Position numbers and translations under genes: made by a program. The notes beneath the pieces are model-generated. The model had not been told where the DNA came from. It searched no databases and saw only the letters and a program-made list of their open reading frames with translations. Shown piece after piece: positions 14,015 to 21,171 of a stretch of DNA of 64,000 nt; the first letter of the stretch is position 1, and each line of letters opens with the position of its first letter. The stretch comes from Burkholderiales bacterium (GTDB lineage: Bacteria; Pseudomonadota; Gammaproteobacteria; Burkholderiales; Burkholderiaceae_C): NCBI GenBank assembly GCA_017307865.1, contig JAFKGE010000019.1:1-64000 (forward strand). Reading direction: 5' to 3'.

Positions 14015-15361
14015 TCACTCTTCGACGCGTTTTTTCTCGGGCCGGTGGGCCGGTGCCGGCCGATGCGGCGGCGCGGCGCGGGGCGCACGTGGGGTGGGGC
14101 GGGGTTCCAGCTCACGCGCCTGCGCCACGCGTGGCCGTGGCTCGCGGGCGCGCTCTTCGCGTGGCGCTTCGTCGAGCTTCGGCAGGCGGGCGGCCTGCTC
14201 GTCGGGCCTGGCTTCGATGCCCTTGGGGTGCGTGCTCTCGACCATGGCCTCGCGCGGCTTGGCCGGCTGCGGCGCGCGGGCCCGTTCGGGTTCGGTCGCC
14301 GCGCGTTCGACGTGCGCTGGCGCGTTCACGGCACGCTCCTCGTGCGGCAGCGTGGCCAGTGGCTCGGGGCGGCGCGGCTCGGGCATGCGGGCCTGGGGCG
14401 TGGGCGGACGGGGCTCGGCGCCGGCGCGCAGCACGTGCACCGGCTGCGCGGCCGGCAGGGCCACGGGCGCCTGGCCGGCGGGCGCCAGCTTGATGCGCTC
14501 GCGCGATTGCGGCAGCGGGGCCTGCCAGTGCGCCAGCGGCGGGGCGGCCGCCGCCAGCGCGGCGCGCGCCGGTGCGGTGCCGTGGAAGGCCTGGTGGTTG
14601 GCGGTGGCGCTGGCCGGCGCTTCGATCGTGACCTGGTTCACCGTGCGGTTGATCTCGGTGACCTGCGTCACGTTGTTGACGACATGGATGTTGTTGGTCA
14701 CGCGCATGCCCTCGCGCACGATGGCGGGCGCAGCGGTGACCACCCCAGGCGCCGTGCCGATGGGGGCCGGCACGATCAGGCCCAGGCGCGAGCCGGGCGG
14801 CGCCGGCACGAACACGCCGGTCGGCCCGATGGGCGCCAGGCCGACCGCGCCGGCGAGCGTGATCGACAGCGACAGATGCAGCGTGGGCGCCGGCGGCACG
14901 AAGGCGATGCCGGGCGCGGCCCAGAAGCCGTTGACGAACACCACCGCGCCGCCGCGATGCTCGTAGTACGGCTCGCACCAGGTGTAGCCGGGGTGCGGCG
15001 GGCGGTCCCAGTAGCCGGCCGACCACACCCAGCGCTCTTGCCAAGCCCAGTAGCCGCCCACCCAGATGGCGTCGGCAAAGGGCGGCGGCGGGGGCGCCTG
15101 CACCAGCAGGGGCGGCGGCGCCCAGGGCACCAGCACGGCTGGCGGCTGCGCCAGCGGCGGATCGACGTAGACGCTGACCACCGGGCCCGGCTCGACCACC
15201 GCCGGCGCGGCAACGACCGGCGGCGCCGCACGGACGGCCACCGGCTGTTCGACCACCGTGGTGCAGCCGGCCAGCGCGGCGGCCAGGCCGAGCGCGCTCA
15301 GCGGCCAGCGTCCGAAGCGGTATGGCGCGCGCGGCGCCGCGGCGAAATGCGGGAACGACAT
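14015..15361 (-). CDS. Proline-rich WxxGYW-repeat lipoprotein
   Basis: The 448-residue product begins with a signal peptide ending in the lipobox AAALAGCTT. A Pro/Ala/Val-rich linker is followed by aromatic repeats such as IWVGGYWAWQERWVW, SAGYWDRPP and GYTWCEPYYEHRGG, the YxWGxW/BcpO-like type of envelope protein. The C-terminal third is a long disordered stretch rich in Pro, Arg, Glu and Ala. AAGGATCATC precedes the ATG at 15361. It probably sits in the outer membrane or periplasm; the role is unknown. It lies on the strand opposite to the thiamin genes and splits that cluster in two. Confidence 0.8.
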   Translation of the reverse strand: MSFPHFAAAPRAPYRFGRWPLSALGLAAALAGCTTVVEQPVAVRAAPPVVAAPAVVEPGPVVSVYVDPPLAQPPAVLVPWAPPPLLVQAPPPPPFADAIWVGGYWAWQERWVWSAGYWDRPPHPGYTWCEPYYEHRGGAVVFVNGFWAAPGIAFVPPAPTLHLSLSITLAGAVGLAPIGPTGVFVPAPPGSRLGLIVPAPIGTAPGVVTAAPAIVREGMRVTNNIHVVNNVTQVTEINRTVNQVTIEAPASATANHQAFHGTAPARAALAAAAPPLAHWQAPLPQSRERIKLAPAGQAPVALPAAQPVHVLRAGAEPRPPTPQARMPEPRRPEPLATLPHEERAVNAPAHVERAATEPERARAPQPAKPREAMVESTHPKGIEARPDEQAARLPKLDEAPREERAREPRPRVAQARELEPRPTPRAPRAAPPHRPAPAHRPEKKRVEE

Positions 15362-15564
15362 GATGATCCTTGAAGACAGTGAAAGTCCTGTGGGGCGATC
15401 GGAAAATCGGCGGCCGAAAGGACTCTGGGGTTCTGCCGTGCGGTGCCCGCCAAGGGCACGGGACGATCGTCGTCGCCCCTTCAACGGCCGCCCGTTGGGG
15501 CGCGTTGACAGCCGCCCAAGCCGCGGCCGTGCCATAGACTGTGCGAACCCTCGATGCTTCTTCC

Positions 15565-15882
15565 ATGACTGAATTGCCTGCCTGTCTTGCCACCGCCGGC
15601 TACGCCTCGCCCCGGGTACTGGTCGATGCGAAAACACTTGAAAACCCGAAGCTGCCCGCGGCCGCTGCGCCGCCGGCCGGCATCATCCTCCAGCTCGACG
15701 GTCAGCCGCACCCCGTGCCGGCCGGCACCACGCTGGCCGAGCTGGTGGCGACGCTCGGCCACGAGGCCCAGGCCGTTAGCACAGCGGTCAACGGCGAATT
15801 CGTCGCCCGCGCCGCGCGCGCGGCGCGGCCCTTGCGCGAGGGCGATGCGGTGCTGCTGTTTCGGCCCATCGTGGGCGGCTGA
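15565..15882 (+). CDS. ThiG remnant fused to a second ThiS domain
   Basis: The 105-residue frame has two parts. Residues about 1-23 (MTELPACLATAGYASPRVLV) match the start of ThiG (MTE... and LGTAGYPSPQVLADA); over 15586-15630 about 36 of 45 bases agree with thiG 16586-16630. Residues about 35-105 are a complete ThiS domain, very close to the first copy (AVSTAVNGEFVARAARAA), ending in RPIVGG. The ATG at 15565 starts with the same MTE as ThiG; a GTG 8 codons upstream is possible. It looks like a duplication followed by a deletion that joined the thiG head to thiS. The Gly-Gly tail is intact, so the carrier may still work. Confidence 0.8.
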   Translation: MTELPACLATAGYASPRVLVDAKTLENPKLPAAAAPPAGIILQLDGQPHPVPAGTTLAELVATLGHEAQAVSTAVNGEFVARAARAARPLREGDAVLLFRPIVGG

Positions 15883-15896
15883 ACAGGCAGGATGCA

Positions 15897-16496
15897 ATGA
15901 CAGTCATGAGAACCGCGTTGCTCGTCATCGGTCACCCCGCGCCCGGAAGTTTCAGTCACGCGATGGCGCAAGCGGCTCAGCACGTGCTGGCCGCCAGCGG
16001 CTATCGCTGCGTGCGGCATGACCTGTACGCCGAGGGTTTCAACCCCGTGCAGCCGGTGCCCGAGGCGAGCAACGTGGCATCTGACGATCCGCTGGTGGAA
16101 GCGCACTGCGCCGATCTGGCGCAGGCCGACCTGATCCTGGTGTTCCACCCCAACTGGTGGAGCCAGCCGCCGGCCATCGTCAAGGGCTGGATCGACCGCG
16201 TGTTCCGCCTGGGCACGGCCTACGGCTACCCCGAAGGCGTGGGCTTCGAGGGCGTGCCGCAGGGCCTGCTGCGGGCGCGCCACGCCCTGGTGTTCAATAC
16301 CTCCAACACGCCGCCGGCGCGCGAGCAGGCCGTGTTCGGCGATCCGCTCGACGGCTTGTGGCGCACCGCCGTGTTCGGGCTGTGCGGGGTGGGCAGCGTC
16401 CACCGCCGCATGGTCGGACCGATGGCGGGCAGCTCCGACGCGCAGCGTGCCGCCTGGCTGGATGAAGTGGATGCCCTGGTGCGCCAAGTTTTGTGA
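15897..16496 (+). CDS. Flavodoxin-fold NAD(P)H:quinone oxidoreductase-like protein
   Basis: The 199-residue protein has the features of the NQO/KefF-type flavodoxin-like family: VIGHPAPGSFSHAMAQAA for FMN phosphate binding, LILVFHPNWWSQPPAIVKGW and FNTSNTPPAREQ. It would use FMN or FAD to reduce quinones or similar compounds. It lies 14 bases after the thiS-like gene and ends against thiG, so it is part of the thiamin transcription unit. That position is unusual and no thiamin step needs it. Start ATG at 15897; a second in-frame ATG lies three codons on. Confidence 0.85.
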   Translation: MTVMRTALLVIGHPAPGSFSHAMAQAAQHVLAASGYRCVRHDLYAEGFNPVQPVPEASNVASDDPLVEAHCADLAQADLILVFHPNWWSQPPAIVKGWIDRVFRLGTAYGYPEGVGFEGVPQGLLRARHALVFNTSNTPPAREQAVFGDPLDGLWRTAVFGLCGVGSVHRRMVGPMAGSSDAQRAAWLDEVDALVRQVL

Positions 16497-16504
16497 ACCT
16501 GACC

Positions 16505-17329
16505 ATGACTGAAGCTTTGAATGAACCGGCGCGCGGCGCCGATGTGTGGCGCGTCGGCGACGTCGTCCTGAGCAGCCGCTTCCTCCTCGGCACCGCCGGC
16601 TACCCTTCGCCCCAGGTGCTGGCCGACGCCATCGCCGCGTCGGGCACGCAGATCGTCACCGTGGGGCTCAAGCGCCAGCTGGCCACGGGCGCGGACAACG
16701 GCTTCGTCGACATCATTCGCGCCGCCCTGCGCACACAGGGCGCGCGCCTGCTGCCCAACACCGCCGGCTGCACCACGGCGCGCGAGGCGGTGCAGTTGGC
16801 CCACATGGCGCGCGAGCTGTACGACACGCCCTGGGTCAAGCTGGAGGTGGTGGGCGACGACTACACGCTGCAGCCCGACCCGCTGGAGCTGGTCGAGGCC
16901 GCGCGGCAACTGGCGCGTGACGGTTTCACCGTGTTCCCCTACTGCACCGACGACCTCGTCACCTGCAAGCGCCTGCTCGACGCCGGCTGCCCGCTGCTGA
17001 TGCCCTGGGGCGCGCCCATCGGCTCGGGCCAGGGCCTCATCAACCCTTTTGCGCTGCGCCTGCTGCGCGAGCGCCTGCCGGGCGTGGTGCTGATCGTCGA
17101 CGCCGGCATCGGCGCGCCCAGCCACGCGGCGCAGGCGCTGGAGATGGGTTATGACGCGGTGCTGCTCAACAGCGCCGTCAGCCAGTCGCCCGAGCCGGTG
17201 CGCATGGCGGGCGCCTTCAGGCAGGCCATCGAGGCCGGGCGCGCCGCGTATCGGGCCGGCGTGATGGCGCGGCAGGACTTTGCCGTCGCCAGCACGCCGG
17301 TGACGGGCAACCCGCTGCTGATCGAATGA
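16505..17329 (+). CDS. thiG: Thiazole synthase
   Basis: ThiG joins deoxyxylulose phosphate, the ThiS thiocarboxylate and iminoglycine into the thiazole phosphate. The 274-residue TIM barrel shows LGTAGYPSPQVL, VGLKRQ, the Schiff-base lysine Lys113 in WVKLEVVGDD, and phosphate-binding LMPWGAPIGSGQG and DAGIGAPSHAA. I prefer the ATG at 16505; a GTG at 16493 overlaps the stop of the preceding gene and would add four residues. Neither has a strong Shine-Dalgarno. The stop overlaps the next gene (ATGA at 17326). Confidence 0.95.
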   Translation: MTEALNEPARGADVWRVGDVVLSSRFLLGTAGYPSPQVLADAIAASGTQIVTVGLKRQLATGADNGFVDIIRAALRTQGARLLPNTAGCTTAREAVQLAHMARELYDTPWVKLEVVGDDYTLQPDPLELVEAARQLARDGFTVFPYCTDDLVTCKRLLDAGCPLLMPWGAPIGSGQGLINPFALRLLRERLPGVVLIVDAGIGAPSHAAQALEMGYDAVLLNSAVSQSPEPVRMAGAFRQAIEAGRAAYRAGVMARQDFAVASTPVTGNPLLIE

Positions 17330-19068
17330 GCGCCGTGCCCTGGCCCATCGTGTGGAGCATCGCCGGCAACGACAGCGGCGGCGGCGCGGGCTTGTCGGCC
17401 GATGCGCGCGCAGCTGAGGCCTTCGGCGCGCACCTGTGCCCGGTGGTGGCGGCCGTCACGGCGCAGAACTCGCGCGCGGTGACGCGCATCGCGCCGGCCC
17501 CCCCCGATCTGCTCGATGCCCAGCTGGCCGCGCTGGCCGACGACATGCCGCCGGCGGCCATCAAGACGGGGCTTTTGGGCAGCGCCGAGAACGTGGCCGT
17601 GGTGGCGCGCTGGGTGGACCGGCTGCGTGCGCGCGGGCCCGTGGCTCTGGTGATTGACCCGGTGCTGGGTTCGACAACGGGCGCAGCCTTTGCGGGTGAT
17701 GCGGTGTTGCGGGCGTATCGCGATTTGCTGCTGCCGCGCGCGACGCTGGTGACGCCCAATGAGCGGGAGGCGCGATGGCTGGTGGGGGATGTGGGGGAGG
17801 GCGATGCGCCGCTGCCCCTCACCCCAGCCCTCTCCCCAGAGGGGCGAGGGAGGAATACCGGCGCGGCTGTTTTGCCCCCTCTCCCCTCTGGGGAGAGGGC
17901 TGGGGTGAGGGGCGCGGCGGATCAAGAACCGGCCGAGTCAACCATTCCCCTGCTCGCCCAAGCCGTGCGCGACCAAGGCGCGCAAGCCGTCGCCATCACC
18001 GGCGGCGACAGCGCGCACGCGCCCGACCGCTCGCTGGACTGGATCGACACCCCGCACGCGCGCGGCTGGCTGGCGCTGCCGCGCATCGATACGGCACACA
18101 CCCACGGCACAGGCTGTACCTTCGCCACCAGCGCCGCCTGCGCGCTGGCGCTGGGCTTTGTCGCGGCCGACGCGCTGGTGCTGGCCAAGATGGCGGCCAC
18201 GCACGCCATCGCGCACGGCCACGCGGCCGGGCAGGGCGCGGGACCGGTGGCGGCGCGCGCCGGTTTTGCCACGCAGCCCGAGCGGATGCCGTGCCTGTCC
18301 TGGGATGAAAACTACAATTTCGATAGCTGTCTGCGCTTGGTGGATGCGGGCCAGAGCCCGATTTCGTCTAAAGATGCGGACCTCGGCGTGTACGCCATCG
18401 TCGATGCGTCCGAGCGCGTGCGCGCCGTGGTGCAGGCCGGCGTGCGCACGGTGCAGCTGCGCATCAAGACCCCGCCGCGGCCGGACGCCGAATGGCACGC
18501 TGCGCTGCGCGCCGCCATCGCGCAGTCGCTGGCTGCCTGTCGCGCGGCGGGCGCCACCTTGGTCGTCAACGACCACTGGCGCCTGGCGGCTGAACTGGCG
18601 GCGGGCGACAGGGCCCACGTGGCCGTGCACCTGGGGCAGGAAGACCTGCTGGCACTGGGCGCATCGGGCCGCGCCGAGCTGGCCGCCAGCGGCCTGCGTC
18701 TGGGCATCAGCAGCCACAGCCTGTGGGAGCTGGCGCGCGCGCGCGCCCTGGCGCCCTGGTACGTGGCCTGCGGCCCGGTGTGGCCCACGCTGACCAAGGC
18801 CATGCCCTGGCGGCCGCAGGGGCTGGACAACCTGGCCTGGTGGGTGCGCATGGCGGGCGTGCCGGTGGCGGCCATCGGCGGCATCCTGGAGCCGGCGCAG
18901 GCCGCGCAGGCGGCGGCCAGCGGCGCGGCCGGCGTGTGCGTGGTGCGCGGCCTGGGGGCCGAGCCCGCGCGCAGCGTGCCGACGTGGCAGGCGGCCCTGA
19001 CCCAGGGGCGCGCCGGCCAGCGCCTGCCGGTGCCCGCGCTGCCGCATCCGTCGCTCCTCGATTCATAG
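17326..19068 (+). CDS. ThiD-like kinase fused to thiamine-phosphate synthase ThiE
   Basis: The 580-residue protein has two enzyme domains. Residues about 1-320 form a ribokinase-fold HMP/HMP-P kinase (SIAGNDSGGGAGLSADARA, AAIKTGLLG, LVIDPVLGSTTG, and the anion-hole HGTGCTF). Residues about 350-575 form a ThiE barrel (QLRIKTPP, LVVNDHW, VAVHLGQEDL, CGPVWPTLTK, AAIGGILEP) that couples HMP-PP to thiazole phosphate. Both domains keep their expected active-site motifs. Two repeats are embedded in frame: a 24-bp-armed inverted repeat gives about 33 extra residues in a ThiD loop (17815-17912), and a GCGCTTG repeat encodes the linker between the domains (18309-18368). A separate thiD follows. Confidence 0.93.
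   Translation: MSAVPWPIVWSIAGNDSGGGAGLSADARAAEAFGAHLCPVVAAVTAQNSRAVTRIAPAPPDLLDAQLAALADDMPPAAIKTGLLGSAENVAVVARWVDRLRARGPVALVIDPVLGSTTGAAFAGDAVLRAYRDLLLPRATLVTPNEREARWLVGDVGEGDAPLPLTPALSPEGRGRNTGAAVLPPLPSGERAGVRGAADQEPAESTIPLLAQAVRDQGAQAVAITGGDSAHAPDRSLDWIDTPHARGWLALPRIDTAHTHGTGCTFATSAACALALGFVAADALVLAKMAATHAIAHGHAAGQGAGPVAARAGFATQPERMPCLSWDENYNFDSCLRLVDAGQSPISSKDADLGVYAIVDASERVRAVVQAGVRTVQLRIKTPPRPDAEWHAALRAAIAQSLAACRAAGATLVVNDHWRLAAELAAGDRAHVAVHLGQEDLLALGASGRAELAASGLRLGISSHSLWELARARALAPWYVACGPVWPTLTKAMPWRPQGLDNLAWWVRMAGVPVAAIGGILEPAQAAQAAASGAAGVCVVRGLGAEPARSVPTWQAALTQGRAGQRLPVPALPHPSLLDS
17815..17912. repeat. Inverted repeat with perfect 24-bp arms inside the ThiD domain
   Basis: The left arm (17815-17838, starting CCCCTCACCCCAGCCCTCTC) is exactly complementary to the right arm (17889-17912), with a 50-base centre. 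The encoded peptide includes LTPALSPEGRG and LPSGERAGVRG, a sequence pair known from a widespread proteobacterial repeat. The frame stays open across it. It falls in the loop between the LLG region and the next strand of the kinase fold. Confidence 0.9.
18309..18368. repeat. Dispersed GATAGCTG-GCGCTTG repeat forming the ThiD-ThiE linker
   Basis: The sequence CGATAGCTGTCTGCGCTTGG followed by a GGGCCAGAGCCCGATTT tail matches the copies at 19061 and 37753. It occupies the codons between the kinase domain and the synthase domain (residues about 328-347), so it appears to have helped create, or fill, the join. Confidence 0.75.
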
Positions 19069-19108
19069 CTGTCCGCGCTTGTCGAATGCGGGCTTGAGCC
19101 CATTTCAA
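19061..19108. repeat. Dispersed GATAGCTG-GCGCTTG repeat
   Basis: TTCATAGCTGTCCGCGCTTG followed by GGGCTTGAGCCCATTTC overlaps the end of the thiD-thiE fusion and supplies its TAG stop (19066-19068). It reaches to just before the thiD start. Confidence 0.7.
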
Positions 19109-19110
19109 CC

Positions 19111-19950
19111 ATGAAAACCATGACGCAGCAATACGTTCGCGTGCTCACCATTGCCGGCAGCGACTCGGGCGGCGGCGCCGGCATCCAGGCCGACCTGAAG
19201 ACCTTTGCCGCGCTGGGCTGCTACGGCATGAGCGCCATCACCGCGCTGACGGCGCAAAACACCCGGGGCGTGACGGCCATCCACGCCGCGCCGGCCGACT
19301 TCCTGGCGGCGCAGATCGACGCGGTGATGGGCGACATCGGCGCGCACGCGGTCAAGATCGGCATGCTGCACGCGAGCGACATCGTGCACACCGTGGCCGC
19401 CGCCATCGACCGCCACGCGATGGCCCCCGTGGTGCTCGACCCGGTGATGGTCTCGGCCACCGGCGCGCCGCTGATCGAGCCCGCCGCCGTGCAGGCCGTG
19501 GTGCGCGAGCTGTTCGCCCGCGCCACGCTCATCACGCCCAACCTGGACGAGGCCGCGCTGCTGCTGGGCCGCCCCGTCACCCGCGCGGCCGAGCTGGAGG
19601 GCGCGGCGCAGGCGCTGATCGAGCTGGGCGCGCGCGCCGTGCTGCTCAAGGGCGGCCACCTGCCGGGCGACGCCGTGCAGGACGTGCTGGTCATCGCCGG
19701 CCAGCCGCCGCTGCGCATGACGGACGCGCGCATCGCCACCCACAACCTGCACGGCGCCGGCTGCACGCTGTCCTCGGCCATCGCCGCGCAACTGGCGCTG
19801 GGCTTGGACTTGCCCGCCGCCGTGCAGGCCGCGCGGCACTACGTGCGCCAGGCGCTGGCGGCCGGTGCGACGGTGCGCACGGGGCAGGGCGTGGGGCCGC
19901 TGGATCATGGTTTTGCACCGTGCCCCATGGTGCTGCGCGCGTGCCTTTGA
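19111..19950 (+). CDS. thiD: Hydroxymethylpyrimidine/phosphomethylpyrimidine kinase
   Basis: This 279-residue ribokinase-fold enzyme phosphorylates HMP and HMP-P to HMP-PP for ThiE. It has TIAGSDSGGGAGIQADLKTF, the MSAITALTAQNT pocket, VKIGMLHASD, VVLDPVMVSATG, LITPNLDEA and the anion-hole GAGCTLSSAIAA. All look intact, and it has no repeat insertion, unlike the kinase domain of the upstream fusion. Two ATGs (19111 and 19120) are possible starts. It is the last gene of the thiamin cluster. Confidence 0.95.
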   Translation: MKTMTQQYVRVLTIAGSDSGGGAGIQADLKTFAALGCYGMSAITALTAQNTRGVTAIHAAPADFLAAQIDAVMGDIGAHAVKIGMLHASDIVHTVAAAIDRHAMAPVVLDPVMVSATGAPLIEPAAVQAVVRELFARATLITPNLDEAALLLGRPVTRAAELEGAAQALIELGARAVLLKGGHLPGDAVQDVLVIAGQPPLRMTDARIATHNLHGAGCTLSSAIAAQLALGLDLPAAVQAARHYVRQALAAGATVRTGQGVGPLDHGFAPCPMVLRACL

Positions 19951-20187
19951 ATGCCTTGGCTGCCGCCAAAACTTGGCGCCTCGACTGACAACAAAAGATG
20001 TAACTCGATACCAATTTTTTGTTCGTCATGCGTCTTAAGCGGTACAAATGGCGGCGGAACCCGGCGCCTTGGCACCACGTCGTCGACCGTGTCGGCGCGG
20101 CGGGTTTGCAAGCTGGCTGCCATGGATGAAATCGAGCGTCGATGCCATGACGCACGACGGGTTCGACGGCCGAGAAAGAAGTCGAAT

Positions 20188-21078
20188 ATGGCCACGCAAT
20201 CTCCCGCACGTCCGAGCCCGATCGAGTTCGCGCCACAGTCGGTGCGCGCGGTGTGGATCGACCTGCGCTGCCAGTGCGGCGCACGCAGCCTGTGGCATGA
20301 GGCCGCAGCCCGGGGCGAGTGGTTGCGCATCAGTCGGCCGGCCGACGCGAGCGGCGCCATCGCGCGCCAGCGGGCGCAGTTCACCTGCCTCGAATTCGAC
20401 TACCCGGACCGCAGTCGCCTGGCCGTCGTTCCGCTGCTGCGGCGCGAACATCCGGCGCTGCCGCTGCTGATGTTCACCGAATACCACACGGAGGCGCTGG
20501 CGGTGTGGGCTTTTCGCTCGCGCGTCTGGGACTATCGCGTCAAGCCCGTCGCCGCCGCCACACTGGCGCGGCTGATCGAGGCGGCGAGCCTCGCGGTTCG
20601 CCGCGCCGTGCCGCTGGAAGGGTGGCTCGCGTCGGCGCTGCCGGCTCATCTGTTGGCCCCGGTCGGGCACCTCATGCTGCCGCCGACGGCGGCCCCGCGC
20701 ACGTCGGTTGCCGTGGCCTGGGTCGGCGAGCACTACGCCGAACCGTGCCCGCTCCAGGCTGTCGCCGAGCTGTGCCACCTGTCCGAATCCGAGTTCAGCC
20801 GTGCCTTCCATCGTGAGCAGGGCACCTCGTATCGGCGCTTTTTGCTGCACTACCGCATCGGCAAGGCGCGCGAGTTTCTGGCCGAGCCGCGGGCTTCGGT
20901 GTCGCAGGTCGCCTACGCAGTCGGCTTCAACGACCTGTCGCAGTTCGGGCGCATGTTCCGGCGCATCGTCGGCCTGCCGGCCTCGTGCTTCCAGCAGCAG
21001 GTGGAAGCGCGCGCAGGCGTGCCGGTGCCTGTATCCGGGCGCGCAGAATCCTTCCATTCAAGCGCAGATCGCTGCTAA
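20188..21078 (+). CDS. Receiver-like/AraC-family transcription regulator
   Basis: The 296-residue protein has an N-terminal receiver-like domain (residues about 10-135). A candidate phospho-Asp lies in CLEFDYPD, the conserved Thr in MFTEY and the conserved Lys in RVKPV. The C-terminal AraC DNA-binding domain (about 165-275) has two helix-turn-helices, the first with LCHLSESEFSRAFHREQG and the second with VSQVAYAVGFNDLSQFGRMF. I chose the ATG at 20188 after AGAAAGAAG; an ATG at 20122 is also in frame. No histidine kinase is nearby. It heads a same-strand group of genes of unknown function and is the likely regulator of them. Confidence 0.8.
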   Translation: MATQSPARPSPIEFAPQSVRAVWIDLRCQCGARSLWHEAAARGEWLRISRPADASGAIARQRAQFTCLEFDYPDRSRLAVVPLLRREHPALPLLMFTEYHTEALAVWAFRSRVWDYRVKPVAAATLARLIEAASLAVRRAVPLEGWLASALPAHLLAPVGHLMLPPTAAPRTSVAVAWVGEHYAEPCPLQAVAELCHLSESEFSRAFHREQGTSYRRFLLHYRIGKAREFLAEPRASVSQVAYAVGFNDLSQFGRMFRRIVGLPASCFQQQVEARAGVPVPVSGRAESFHSSADRC

Positions 21079-21171
21079 CGCAGCGCGCCGGCGCAGCGGC
21101 AAGCTGACGGCTCCGATTCACGTGCGCGGCCCATCGCGCGATCGATGGCAAGCGCACCCGAGGAGCCCAGC

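Noticed and set aside
15505-15540. TTGACA (15505-15510) as the -35 box of a promoter for the downstream thi genes
   Set aside because: The only -10-like sequence (CATAGA) is 22 bases away, too far for a standard sigma-70 promoter. A promoter is expected here but was not identified.
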